Source of the DNA: an uncultured Ruminococcus sp.
GTDB taxonomy: Bacteria; Bacillota; Clostridia; Oscillospirales; Acutalibacteraceae
Direction: 5' to 3'
Assembly (NCBI GenBank): GCA_902768825.1
Contig: CACXMR010000010.1
Coordinates: 1 to 48,506 of the forward strand
DNA: 48,506 nucleotides
Of this stretch, positions 18,190-25,164 are shown in pieces. A program made the position numbers and the translations under genes. Numbering within the stretch: the stretch's first letter is position 1; the number at the start of each line of letters is the position of its first letter. The notes beneath the pieces are model-generated. The model made no database searches and was not told the origin of the DNA. It was given only the letters and a program-made list of their open reading frames with translations.

Positions 18190-18435
18190 ATGAGACTTGA
18201 TAAGTATCTTAAGGTTTCCCGGCTTATAAAGAGAAGAACTGTTGCAAATGAAGCCTGTGATGCAGGCAGGGTGACAGTAAACGATAAACCTGCAAGAGCT
18301 TCCTATGAGGTAAAGACGGGAGATATTATTGTTATCAGCCTTGGGGCGCATCCGATAAAAGCGGAGGTCGTCAGCATTAACGAATATGCCAAAAAGGATG
18401 AGGCTACACTGATGTATAGGATCATCAACGAGTGA
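18190..18435 (+). CDS. rqcP: S4-domain RNA-binding protein RqcP (YabO)
   Basis: 81 aa made of one S4 domain: 'MRLDKYLKVSRLIKRRTVANEACDAGRVTVNDKPARASYEVKTGDII'. RqcP works with RqcH in ribosome-associated quality control, binding the 50S-tRNA complex during alanine tailing of stalled peptides. The gene order (before yabP-yabQ-divIC) is the same as in Bacillus yabO. The start has AAGGGGTGAGG upstream. Confidence 0.92.
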   Translation: MRLDKYLKVSRLIKRRTVANEACDAGRVTVNDKPARASYEVKTGDIIVISLGAHPIKAEVVSINEYAKKDEATLMYRIINE

Positions 18436-18482
18436 TATGGCATATCAGGCGTCCCTTTTGAATATGTATTTATAAAATACAT
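18434..18482. repeat. Two perfect palindromes in rqcP-yabP gap
   Basis: GATATG-G-CATATC (18434-18446) begins at the last base pair of the rqcP stop region, and ATGTATTT-ATA-AAATACAT (18464-18482) ends 18 bp before the yabP start. Both are perfect. They could be operator sites or part of an overlapping sporulation promoter. Confidence 0.5.
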
Positions 18483-18500
18483 GATCGGGAGGCTGAATGT

Positions 18501-18788
18501 ATGCCCGCTGATGATAAGGTGAGCTCTCTGAGAAAAAAACACGGTATAATCCTTGAGGACAGAAAAAGCCTGATCCTTACCGGCGTTAAGGATGTTTCGG
18601 GCTTTGAGGATCAGAAGGTGGTTTTGATAACAGAGCTGGGTGAGCTGATAATCAAAGGAAATGAACTGAGGATCAATGATTTTAGCAACGACACAGGAGA
18701 GATCAGTCTTGAAGGCTCTGTGGATTCACTCATCTATTCCGAGGAGGATCAGCCCAAGGGCAGCTTCTTTTCCAGATTATTCAAGTAA
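18501..18788 (+). CDS. yabP: Sporulation protein YabP
   Basis: 95 aa with the YabP/YqfC fold pattern 'H.I.LEDRKSLILTGVKDVSGFEDQKVVLITELGELIIKGNELRINDFS'. In Bacillus YabP is made in the mother cell under sigma-E and contributes to sporulation. The neighbours yabQ and divIC confirm the assignment. Its presence says that this lineage carries sporulation functions or recently did. Confidence 0.9.
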   Translation: MPADDKVSSLRKKHGIILEDRKSLILTGVKDVSGFEDQKVVLITELGELIIKGNELRINDFSNDTGEISLEGSVDSLIYSEEDQPKGSFFSRLFK

Positions 18789-18800
18789 GGTGGTTGCTCC

Positions 18801-19241
18801 TTGGAACTGACATTATCTCAACAGACCGTCATTTTTCTCTGGTCGTTCCTTTTGGGTGCTATCCTCGCCGGAATCTATACTGTAATAGCTGTCATCAGGG
18901 TCTTGTCGCCGCCGGGTAAGTATATGCTGTTCTTCTCCGACCTTTTGTTTATGCTGGCAGGCGGGTTTGTGAATTTTATCTTTGCCTTGTCCTGCACAAA
19001 CGGAATGATAAGAGGCTACTCGCTTTTTGCGGAGCTTGTTGCCTTTTGTGCTTTATATTTCACCCTCGGAAGGCTTATCCGGAGAAGCTCCTTTATGATT
19101 TATGACCTTTTGCGCAGGGGAATCAAAAAAGTCTTTTCTCCGGTATGCAGGCTGATCCACAGCATATTTTTGCGCACTGGTGCAAAATGTAAAATACTGC
19201 TAAAAAAATTCAAAAAGAATAAAATTTCACTTGAAAAATGA
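18801..19241 (+). CDS. yabQ: Spore cortex membrane protein YabQ
   Basis: 146 aa with a TTG start (18801) behind AAGGTGG. Three to four hydrophobic segments occupy the first 90 residues, starting 'LSQQTVIFLWSFLLGAILAGIYTVI', followed by a basic C-terminal region. YabQ sits in the outer forespore membrane and is needed for cortex formation in Bacillus. Sequence conservation is low in this family; the position between yabP and divIC is the main support. Confidence 0.82.
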   Translation: MELTLSQQTVIFLWSFLLGAILAGIYTVIAVIRVLSPPGKYMLFFSDLLFMLAGGFVNFIFALSCTNGMIRGYSLFAELVAFCALYFTLGRLIRRSSFMIYDLLRRGIKKVFSPVCRLIHSIFLRTGAKCKILLKKFKKNKISLEK

Positions 19242-19260
19242 ATAGTAGCTGTAGTATAAT
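19231..19260 (+). promoter_or_regulatory. Promoter for divIC-S1 genes
   Basis: TTGAAA (19231-19236) overlaps the yabQ end and TATAAT (19255-19260) follows after 18 bp. This would let the division and S1 genes be expressed in vegetative cells independently of the sporulation genes upstream. Confidence 0.65.
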
Positions 19261-19306
19261 AATATGTATCAATTCCGTGTGAAGCTTTGAAGAAGGGGGG
19301 AGAACT

Positions 19307-19660
19307 ATGGCAAAAAGGCACAGCAGGACAGATAAGACTAAAAAGCCTGTAAAAACCAAAAAGTCCGGAAAAAAGGTGTTCTGGTTGATCTATGTGGCGG
19401 TTGTGGCTGTTGTATTGTATGTTGCCGTTTATGTTGTGGATCAGCACCAGAGGATCCAGGTCTCCAGGGACCAGCTCTCCGACCTTAATAACACCATCTC
19501 CATTCAGAAGATAAAGCTGAATGAGCTGAAAGGCGTTGCAGATGCGGCGGAAAAGGAAGATTACGATTCTTTCGCAGATTATATCGAGAGGATCGCAAGA
19601 GAGCAGATGGACTATGTAAAAAGCGGTGAGGTTGTTTATATTAACATTGCCGGAAATTGA
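19307..19660 (+). CDS. divIC: Septum formation initiator DivIC (FtsB-like)
   Basis: 117 aa. A very basic cytoplasmic N-terminus (about 25 residues) precedes one membrane helix (about 26-47) and an extracellular coiled coil, ending in the 'YIERIAREQMDYVKSGEVVYI' segment characteristic of DivIC/FtsB ('A.e.lg.v.pGE'). DivIC joins FtsL and DivIB in the divisome. The AAGAAGGGGGGA site is strong and a dedicated promoter lies at 19231-19260. Confidence 0.92.
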   Translation: MAKRHSRTDKTKKPVKTKKSGKKVFWLIYVAVVAVVLYVAVYVVDQHQRIQVSRDQLSDLNNTISIQKIKLNELKGVADAAEKEDYDSFADYIERIAREQMDYVKSGEVVYINIAGN

Positions 19661-19680
19661 GAGGAGAAAACTGTTAAGCT

Positions 19681-20148
19681 ATGAGTCTTGAGGTAGGAAT
19701 GATCGTAGAAGGTAAGGTTACCGGAATCACAAAATTTGGTGCATTTGTGGAGCTTGAGCCCGGAAAGACCGGAATGGTTCACATTTCAGAGGTTGCTACG
19801 ACCTTTGTTAATGACATCAAAGAGCATCTTAAAGAGGGTCAGACTGTAAAGGTAAAAATTCTCAGCATCGGAGAAGACGGAAAGATCAGTCTCTCCATAA
19901 AAAAGGCTCTGCCTCAGCAGAGCGGCGGCTCTCACAGACCTCCCTATAGGGGGACGTCATCGGCTCAGCAAAAAAATCACAGTCCCAGCACCTATGAGTG
20001 GCAGCCGGCCAGACAGCCTGAGTCATCAAGTTTTGAGGATATGCTTTCAAGATTCAAGCAGTCCAGTGATGAGAAGATCTCTAATCTGAAGCGTGCAAAC
20101 GAGTCGAGACGGGGTTCTTCCAGAAGAGGCGGAAACTCACCGAAATAA
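19681..20148 (+). CDS. S1-domain RNA-binding protein (YabR-like)
   Basis: 155 aa. One S1 OB-fold occupies residues 1-75 ('GMIVEGKVTGITKFGAFVELEPGKTGMVHISEV' and 'VKVKILSIGEDGKISLSIKKA'). It is followed by a disordered Ser/Arg/Gln-rich tail ending in RRGSSRRGG. The order divIC-S1 protein matches Bacillus divIC-yabR. It is probably RNA- or ribosome-associated; no enzymatic role is expected. Confidence 0.9.
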   Translation: MSLEVGMIVEGKVTGITKFGAFVELEPGKTGMVHISEVATTFVNDIKEHLKEGQTVKVKILSIGEDGKISLSIKKALPQQSGGSHRPPYRGTSSAQQKNHSPSTYEWQPARQPESSSFEDMLSRFKQSSDEKISNLKRANESRRGSSRRGGNSPK

Positions 20149-20160
20149 CATAAACCACAA

Positions 20161-20185
20161 AGAGTCGCATTGCGGCTCTTTTTTT
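20161..20185 (+). terminator. Intrinsic terminator after S1 gene
   Basis: AGAGTCGC and GCGGCTCT form an 8-bp stem (one T-G pair) with an ATT loop, followed by six T. It ends the divIC-S1 unit just before the amidohydrolase gene. Confidence 0.85.
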
Positions 20186-20202
20186 GTGAAAAGAGGATGG
20201 CT

Positions 20203-21390
20203 ATGATTATCATTACAAATGCACATATCCATACATTTGAAAACGACATGGAGTATCCCAAGGGCTATGTATGTATCAATGGCTCAAGGATACATTCCTG
20301 CGGGGCGATGAAGGATCTGGTGCTCGACACCATGACGAAGGATGAATATGAGATAATTGACGCTGAAGGCGCAGACGTTTATCCCGGGTTTGTTGACGCT
20401 CATACTCACCTGGGAATGTTCGGGGATTCCCTGACCTTTGAGGGGGATGACGGAAACGAGGACACAGATCCGGTGTTTCCGCAGCTGAGGGCTATCGATG
20501 CCATTGACCCCCAGGATGGTTATTTCAGAGAGGCATTATCCGCCGGAATAACAACTGTTGTTACCGGTCCCGGCAGCGCAAACCCTGTAGCCGGTCAGCT
20601 TGCAGCCATCAAGACCTATGGGCGTGTCGTAGACAGAATGATCGTTAAAGCCCCTGTCGGCATCAAATTTTCACTTGGGGAAAATCCCAAATCAACCTAC
20701 AACGACAAGGACCAGACTCCTGTGACAAGAATGGCTACGGCTGCCCTGATCCGTGAGGCACTTGCAAAGGCAAAGAAGTATTACTGCGATAAGCAGAGAT
20801 ATGAGTCCGACAAGGAAAACTATGATGATCCGGAGCCTGATTTCAAAAACGAAGCTCTTGTGCCCTTGTTTGCAAAGGAAATACCCGCACATTTCCATGT
20901 CCACAGAAGCGATGATATTTTTACTGCAATACGGATAGCCCGGGAGTTTGACATTGATTATGTTCTTGTTCACGCAACGGACGCCTATTTGTTCTGCGAT
21001 GAGCTGAAGGACGAGAGCTTTAAGGGGATACTTTCAGGGCCTGTACTCACCGACCGCAGCAAGCCTGAATTAAGGAACCATAGCCCTAAGGCTGCCGGGA
21101 TAATTTCAAACAGCGGTATGCCTCTGGCTATAATAACCGATCATCCGGAGACGCCTATTCAGTATCTTACCATCTGCGCCGCTGTTGCAGTCAGGAACGG
21201 TATGGATCACGATGAAGCCCTGAAGGCTATTACGATTTATCCTGCTGCTATCTGCGGCCTTGATGACCGGATAGGCTCTATCAGGCAGGGAAAGGATGCA
21301 GATCTTGTATTATTCAGGGGTGATCCCCTTGATTATATGCAAACCCCTTGGATGGTGTTTGCAGGGGGCAGGCTTGTCCGCAATGACTAA
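20203..21390 (+). CDS. Metal-dependent amidohydrolase (imidazolonepropionase-like)
   Basis: 395 aa from the ATG at 20203, six bases after AGAGG; the upstream in-frame TTG falls inside the preceding terminator. The metal-binding HxH is 'VDAHTHLG' (H67, H69), with later 'HFHVHRSDD' and 'ITDHPETP' supplying further His and the catalytic Asp. 'GSIRQGKDADLVLFRGDPLD' closes the composite barrel. Such enzymes hydrolyse cyclic amides or peptides such as imidazolonepropionate or isoaspartyl dipeptides; the substrate cannot be told and no catabolic genes flank it. Confidence 0.85.
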   Translation: MIIITNAHIHTFENDMEYPKGYVCINGSRIHSCGAMKDLVLDTMTKDEYEIIDAEGADVYPGFVDAHTHLGMFGDSLTFEGDDGNEDTDPVFPQLRAIDAIDPQDGYFREALSAGITTVVTGPGSANPVAGQLAAIKTYGRVVDRMIVKAPVGIKFSLGENPKSTYNDKDQTPVTRMATAALIREALAKAKKYYCDKQRYESDKENYDDPEPDFKNEALVPLFAKEIPAHFHVHRSDDIFTAIRIAREFDIDYVLVHATDAYLFCDELKDESFKGILSGPVLTDRSKPELRNHSPKAAGIISNSGMPLAIITDHPETPIQYLTICAAVAVRNGMDHDEALKAITIYPAAICGLDDRIGSIRQGKDADLVLFRGDPLDYMQTPWMVFAGGRLVRND

Positions 21391-21500
21391 GCCTATGACT
21401 ATGGAAATTCTGAATAATACGACAAAATGAGAATAAAGTGATTTGTGAATATGTATAAATTTTATTGGGAAAATTGTTAATATAAATTTGATGAAAACGA

Positions 21501-21528
21501 TTGAAAATTTTGTTAATTGTGTTATAAT
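21501..21528 (+). promoter_or_regulatory. Promoter for hpf
   Basis: TTGAAA (21501-21506) and TATAAT (21523-21528) are separated by 16 bp in a very AT-rich stretch. The leader of about 65 nt contains the competing hairpins at 21536-21567. Confidence 0.7.
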
Positions 21529-21535
21529 ATAGTTG

Positions 21536-21567
21536 AACCTGATACTGATTCCTGGTTGAATCAGGTT
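21536..21567 (+). promoter_or_regulatory. Competing hairpins in hpf leader
   Basis: AACCTGAT (21536-21543) can pair with ATCAGGTT (21560-21567). Alternatively CTGATTC (21545-21551) can pair with GAATCAG (21558-21564) around a 6-nt loop. The two use the same 3' bases and cannot coexist. The AAGGAGG site of hpf starts about 20 nt downstream. Confidence 0.5.
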
Positions 21568-21601
21568 GATGGGACGAAAAAACCTTAAGGAGGTTCGGCT
21601 T

Positions 21602-22141
21602 ATGAAATACAACATTGTAGGAAGAAAGGTAAATCTCAGGGATAACTTTAAGGAGCGTGTTTATAAGAAGCTCGGCAAGTTTGAGAAGATCTATTCTGAA
21701 GATGCTGAGGCTACAGTGACTGTGACTGTAGAAAAAAACAGGCAGACTGTAGAGGTTACCATTCGTGACGGATCGATGGTATATCGTGCTGAGAGCACAG
21801 CACTCGAGATGAACGATGCACTTGATGCGGTTGTAGATATTCTCGGCGGACAGATCAGAAAGAATAAGACCAAGCTCAGCAAGAAGATGAAGGCCGAGTC
21901 TCTGGAGCAGTATTTTATTGAGTATAACGAGCCGACAGACGAGGCTATGAAAGATGATGATTATCAGGTCGTTCGTACAAAGACGATTTCCCTCAAGCCG
22001 CTCAGCGTTGAGGAGGCTATTCTCCAGATGAATCTGATCGGTCATGAATTTTTCATGTTCCTTAACAGCTCGACTAACGTAATAAATGTTGTTTATAAGC
22101 GTAAGAACAACACCTACGGAGTCCTTGAGGCTGCCGAATAA
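21602..22141 (+). CDS. hpf: Ribosome hibernation-promoting factor, long form
   Basis: 179 aa from the ATG at 21602, behind a perfect AAGGAGG; an in-frame ATG at 21566 has no site. The N-terminal S30AE domain (about 1-95) begins 'MKYNIVGRKVNLRDNFKERVYKKLGKFEKIY'. A linker leads to the C-terminal dimerisation domain (about 120-179) with 'LSVEEAILQMNLIGHEFFMFLNSSTNVINVVYKR'. The long form dimerises 70S ribosomes into inactive 100S particles in stationary phase. It has its own promoter and terminator. Confidence 0.96.
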   Translation: MKYNIVGRKVNLRDNFKERVYKKLGKFEKIYSEDAEATVTVTVEKNRQTVEVTIRDGSMVYRAESTALEMNDALDAVVDILGGQIRKNKTKLSKKMKAESLEQYFIEYNEPTDEAMKDDDYQVVRTKTISLKPLSVEEAILQMNLIGHEFFMFLNSSTNVINVVYKRKNNTYGVLEAAE

Positions 22142-22160
22142 GCAGGGTTTCCTGTCTGAG

Positions 22161-22177
22161 GCTCCATGTTATGGAGC
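22161..22177 (+). repeat. Perfect hairpin in hpf 3' untranslated region
   Basis: GCTCCAT-GTT-ATGGAGC is a 7-bp stem with a 3-nt loop lying 20 bp after the hpf stop and 50 bp before the terminator. No T-run follows. It may stabilise the transcript or be part of a small RNA. Confidence 0.4.
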
Positions 22178-22226
22178 ACGAGGCGGGTGTACTGCTGAGA
22201 GGATTCTGACCTGACATAAATAATTA

Positions 22227-22265
22227 CAGACACGGTATAATGCTTGGCTTGCCGTGTCTGTTTTT
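22227..22265 (+). terminator. Intrinsic terminator after hpf
   Basis: CAGACACGG (22227-22235) pairs with CCGTGTCTG (22252-22260), a 9-bp stem followed by TTTTT. The minus-strand gene ending at 22272 converges on it. Confidence 0.85.
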
Positions 22266-22271
22266 GTATAT

Positions 22272-22652
22272 TCAGATTTTTCCGTTTATCTTAGCATATT
22301 CTATTTCTGAGCGATAGCCTGTATGGTCCCAGCTTTCAATGCGAAATACGCCGTTCTCCTCCGAGAGGCTGTACTTTCCCTTTACAGTATAACACTCAAG
22401 CACTCCGGTGATCTTTTTGACCGATGGACAAAAGATCCTGCCGTTTGATTTCTGCACCATGTGAATCTCGCTGAATATCCGGTGTACGTCCTCGGCAGTA
22501 AAAGTCTTTACTCCATAATAATCAAGCACCTCAATGATGCTCCTTATGAGACTGAAGCTGTTGAGATTGCCGTTGTCAATAAGGGTTTCGGGTGAGGTAT
22601 AAAAATACTTTATCTCCCCAAGGTCTACCATCTGAGTGATATCGCTGTTCAT
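22272..22652 (-). CDS. Hypothetical protein downstream of DUF4364 gene
   Basis: 126 aa, no recognised family. It begins 'MNSDITQMVDLGEIKYFYTSPETLIDNGNLNSF' split across a helical N-terminus and has a central segment with two cysteines ('FCPSVKKITGVLECYTVKGKYSL'). No signal peptide or membrane helix is seen. Its ATG overlaps the stop of the DUF4364 gene (4 bp), so the two are translated together and probably work together. The size and helix-strand pattern would fit a small winged-helix or regulatory partner, but this is a guess. Confidence 0.65.
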   Translation of the reverse strand: MNSDITQMVDLGEIKYFYTSPETLIDNGNLNSFSLIRSIIEVLDYYGVKTFTAEDVHRIFSEIHMVQKSNGRIFCPSVKKITGVLECYTVKGKYSLSEENGVFRIESWDHTGYRSEIEYAKINGKI

Positions 22653-23239
22653 AGCAGTTCCTCCAAGGCACTTTTTACAATATCCTTGTCGCCTATTACT
22701 GCGGCAAGGACTACGGAATACAGTCTTTCGGGGTTTTTGTGGAAGTTGCGCTTGACTGCATTTGCCTCCTTGATATCAGGGACGAACAGGGTGAGGGACA
22801 TGAGATCTCTTATTCCGTCAGTGATACGCAGGTTGACATTATAACCGCCGCCTTCCGCCCTTGCTATGCTCACGGGGTTTTCGTGCTCTATCTTTTTCTT
22901 GAGGAGAAGATTTGCTGTCGCAGATGTCGCTCGGTGTCTTATTATAAGCGAAAGCGAGGAGTTTAGCTGTGAAGCTATCAGCTTGCCATTCTTGGTAATG
23001 CTAAGATTCCTGCCTGTTTCGTCGGAGTATTCAATGTTTTTGTTCTTTATCAGCTCGGATACGGCGCTGGTAGTCTCGAAATAATTGGCAAAGCCGTTTT
23101 CCTGGATCAGACCGATCAGATCGTCCTTTGGGAAGGGCTTGCCGATATAGTCGAGTATATAGCAGATCAGTATTCCTATCTCAGAGCGGTTTCTCAGTCC
23201 GCTGGGAGCTATACCCTCTGTAAATGCGTCATTTTTCAT
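22649..23239 (-). CDS. DUF4364 family protein (putative winged-helix regulator)
   Basis: 196 aa from the ATG at 23239, behind AGGAGGGAAA; 30 further upstream residues are open but lack a site. The N-terminal segment 'EIGILICYILDYIGKPFPKDDLIGLIQENGFANYFETTSAVSELIKNKNIEY' has the pattern of the DUF4364 family, whose N-terminus looks like a winged helix. The C-terminal half is strand-rich ('GGYNVNLRITDGIRDLMSLTLFVPD'). Members are conserved in Clostridia and presumed DNA-binding; the target is unknown. A -10 element (TATAAT with extended TG) lies at 23274-23279 on the minus strand. Confidence 0.75.
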   Translation of the reverse strand: MKNDAFTEGIAPSGLRNRSEIGILICYILDYIGKPFPKDDLIGLIQENGFANYFETTSAVSELIKNKNIEYSDETGRNLSITKNGKLIASQLNSSLSLIIRHRATSATANLLLKKKIEHENPVSIARAEGGGYNVNLRITDGIRDLMSLTLFVPDIKEANAVKRNFHKNPERLYSVVLAAVIGDKDIVKSALEELL

Positions 23240-23273
23240 AGTATTTCCCTCCTGAGAAATCTTAACTGCGATT

Positions 23274-23279
23274 ATTATA
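23274..23279 (-). promoter_or_regulatory. Extended -10 element for DUF4364 operon
   Basis: Minus-strand TGATATAAT: a perfect TATAAT preceded by an extended TG. The -35 region is only weakly matched (TTTTGT/TTTGTT). Confidence 0.5.
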
Positions 23280-23323
23280 TCACACTTAAAATAAAAACAA
23301 AAGACATTCATTACAAAAAATAT

Positions 23324-23352
23324 TTGCATTTATGAGAAATATATATTACAAT
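23324..23352 (+). promoter_or_regulatory. Promoter for HAD hydrolase gene
   Basis: TTGCAT (23324-23329) and TACAAT (23347-23352) are 17 bp apart. The leader contains a small hairpin (GGGGGAG at 23369 with CTCTCCC at 23385) ahead of the AGGAG site. Confidence 0.55.
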
Positions 23353-23409
23353 TAAACTATCAAAAAGAGGGGGAGCCTGTCAGACTCTCCCGAATAGGAG
23401 TGTATAAAA

Positions 23410-24147
23410 ATGTACAAGAATTATATTTTTGATCTATACGGCACACTCGTTGATATCCGCACTGATGAGTATAAGGATAGCCTTTGGAAAGATATCGCAA
23501 AGATATACTCGATCAACGGCGCTAAATACAAGGCTGATGAGCTACATAAGCAATACCTTGCCTATCTTGACCAGCAGGTAAAGGCTGTTCCTAAGGAAAA
23601 GTATACTACCAATCCGGAGCCACAGATTGAATATGTATTTCAAAAGCTCTTTACTGATAAAGGAGTTGACTGCGATCTGTCCTTTGCTTCAAGTATCGGC
23701 AGGACCTTCCGTGCTCTCTCCTTGGAATATATCAGGCTTTATGACGGTGTAAGAGAGCTTTTTGATGCGATCCGTTCACATGGGGGAAAGGCGTATCTGC
23801 TTTCCAACGCCCAGAGGATCTTTACAGAGCCTGAGATCAGGATGCTTGGAATCTATGATGAATTTGAGGATGTGATGATCTCATCTGATGAGGGCTGTGC
23901 AAAGCCGGATAAAATGTTCTATAAAAGAATGTTGGATAAGCATGGTCTTGACCCGGCTGAATCCATTATGATAGGCAACGACTATATCACCGATATAAAG
24001 GGTTCCCATGACGCAGGCCTTGATTCTCTTTATCTGCACACGTCTATCTCACCCGAAATCAAGGGAAAGCTCTATGCAAAATATCAGATAATGAGCGGAG
24101 ATTTATTTGAAGCGATCCAGGCTCTCTTTCCCGATATGAAGAAATAA
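23410..24147 (+). CDS. HAD-superfamily hydrolase (YjjG/2-haloacid dehalogenase-like)
   Basis: 245 aa. HAD motif I is 'FDLYGTLVD' (nucleophile D8; the second Asp of the usual DxD is Tyr, as in the haloacid dehalogenase/YjjG branch). Motif II is 'LLSNAQ', motif III lies at 'GCAKPDKMFY' and motif IV is 'IGNDYITDIKGS'. A helical C1 cap occupies about residues 15-100. The enzyme probably dephosphorylates a small metabolite such as a nucleotide; the substrate is unknown. It is a single-gene unit that converges with another HAD gene. Confidence 0.85.
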   Translation: MYKNYIFDLYGTLVDIRTDEYKDSLWKDIAKIYSINGAKYKADELHKQYLAYLDQQVKAVPKEKYTTNPEPQIEYVFQKLFTDKGVDCDLSFASSIGRTFRALSLEYIRLYDGVRELFDAIRSHGGKAYLLSNAQRIFTEPEIRMLGIYDEFEDVMISSDEGCAKPDKMFYKRMLDKHGLDPAESIMIGNDYITDIKGSHDAGLDSLYLHTSISPEIKGKLYAKYQIMSGDLFEAIQALFPDMKK

Positions 24148-24154
24148 TATACCG

Positions 24155-24195
24155 CAAAAAACGGCGCCCCAGTAGCTCAGGCTTCAGGGCGCCGT
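24155..24195. terminator. Terminator between convergent HAD genes
   Basis: ACGGCGCCC (24161-24169) pairs with GGGCGCCGT (24187-24195). On the minus strand the stem is followed by TTTTT, so it is a strong terminator for the leftward HAD gene. On the plus strand it lacks a T-run. Confidence 0.75.
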
Positions 24196-24225
24196 GATAA
24201 AGCTGTGCTTGATGATGGTGCAGGA

Positions 24226-24936
24226 TTATTTGAACAGCTCCTTTATGTGAGACTGCAGTTCATCCCATCCTCCCTGGGGATATCCGGAAATGTCGGTGCC
24301 GTTTTCGTTTATAAGGCAATCCGTCAGCAAAAAAACCTTCATCCCCACGTTGGCTGCGGCCATGTCCTCGTCAACACTGTTTCCCACCATTATACATTCA
24401 TCGGCTTTGGCGGAGAGCTTGCTGAGCAATTCGTTGTAATACATGGGGTTAGGCTTAGTGAATCGGCAGTTTTCGTAGCAGGTGTATAGTGCAAGCTCCT
24501 CCGGATTGATGCCTGCCCATCTTATTCTTGCTTCAATGGCAGTTGCCGGGAAAACAGGGAGCGTGGCTATGGCGACCTGACCGCCAAGAGAACCTACGAG
24601 ATCCACGGTTTCCTTGGCTCTTGGTGTAAAGCCGCACGACTTGCGTATATTGTTGAATTCATTCAGGTAAAACTCATCAAACACCGGTCGTTTTTCCAGG
24701 ATTCCTTCCCCCAGATCCTCGCTGAAGCTGTTCCAGAACACATCTTCATTAATCGATGAACCATCGTTTTTCTGCATTCTTCCGGTTCCGTTCCAGACGG
24801 CCTTCACGAGGGCATCTGCGGTATACCCATGAGGTGCCAGCTTTTTTGCCAGCTCCTTGAAGTAGGCATTTACGAAGGTATTCTGATCCATGGGGAGGAG
24901 CGTTCCGTCCAGATCAAAGAGTACATATTTCATCAT
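24226..24936 (-). CDS. HAD-superfamily hydrolase, C1-cap type
   Basis: 236 aa with a canonical DxDGT motif ('VLFDLDGTLLP', D8 and D10). The motif II Thr ('IATLP'), 'FTKPNPMYY' (motif III Lys) and 'MVGNSVDEDM' (motif IV) follow. A helical cap fills residues 18-90. It is a probable phosphatase of unknown substrate, not closely similar to the HAD protein it faces. Tandem ATGs follow an AAGGTGG site; the first is used here. Confidence 0.85.
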   Translation of the reverse strand: MMKYVLFDLDGTLLPMDQNTFVNAYFKELAKKLAPHGYTADALVKAVWNGTGRMQKNDGSSINEDVFWNSFSEDLGEGILEKRPVFDEFYLNEFNNIRKSCGFTPRAKETVDLVGSLGGQVAIATLPVFPATAIEARIRWAGINPEELALYTCYENCRFTKPNPMYYNELLSKLSAKADECIMVGNSVDEDMAAANVGMKVFLLTDCLINENGTDISGYPQGGWDELQSHIKELFK

Positions 24937-24964
24937 GCATTAACCACCTTATTTGTTTTTTAGC

Positions 24965-24993
24965 ATTATAACATGATCGTCAGTGATTTTCAA
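24965..24993 (-). promoter_or_regulatory. Sigma-A promoter for leftward HAD gene
   Basis: On the minus strand TTGAAA and TATAAT are separated by 17 bp. The leader to the start at 24936 is only about 20 nt. Confidence 0.75.
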
Positions 24994-25032
24994 TCCGATT
25001 TCTTTGGACTCGGAGCTATTTTTCGTGGGATG

Positions 25033-25047
25033 ATAGCATAGTGCTAT
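25033..25047. repeat. Palindrome upstream of trkA
   Basis: ATAGCA-TAG-TGCTAT is a perfect inverted repeat about 130 bp before the trkA start and 40 bp upstream of the minus-strand HAD promoter. It could be an operator for either gene. Confidence 0.35.
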
Positions 25048-25164
25048 TATTTGCTAAAACGGTTACAATAATACTAACTGCTCTGCACTGAATTGTGATA
25101 AAATAGATTGAGATATTGGCTTTTCATTGTTAAACCTATTGTGAGTCAAGAAGGGATGTTTGCT

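Noticed and set aside
21314-22045. Minus-strand open frame of 243 codons over hpf and the amidohydrolase end
   Set aside because: It covers the hpf promoter, leader and coding region in antisense; hpf is certain and the antisense product is not protein-like.
24937-25164. c-di-AMP (ydaO) riboswitch before trkA
   Set aside because: Potassium genes often have one, but the conserved core is not seen; only a small palindrome is present.
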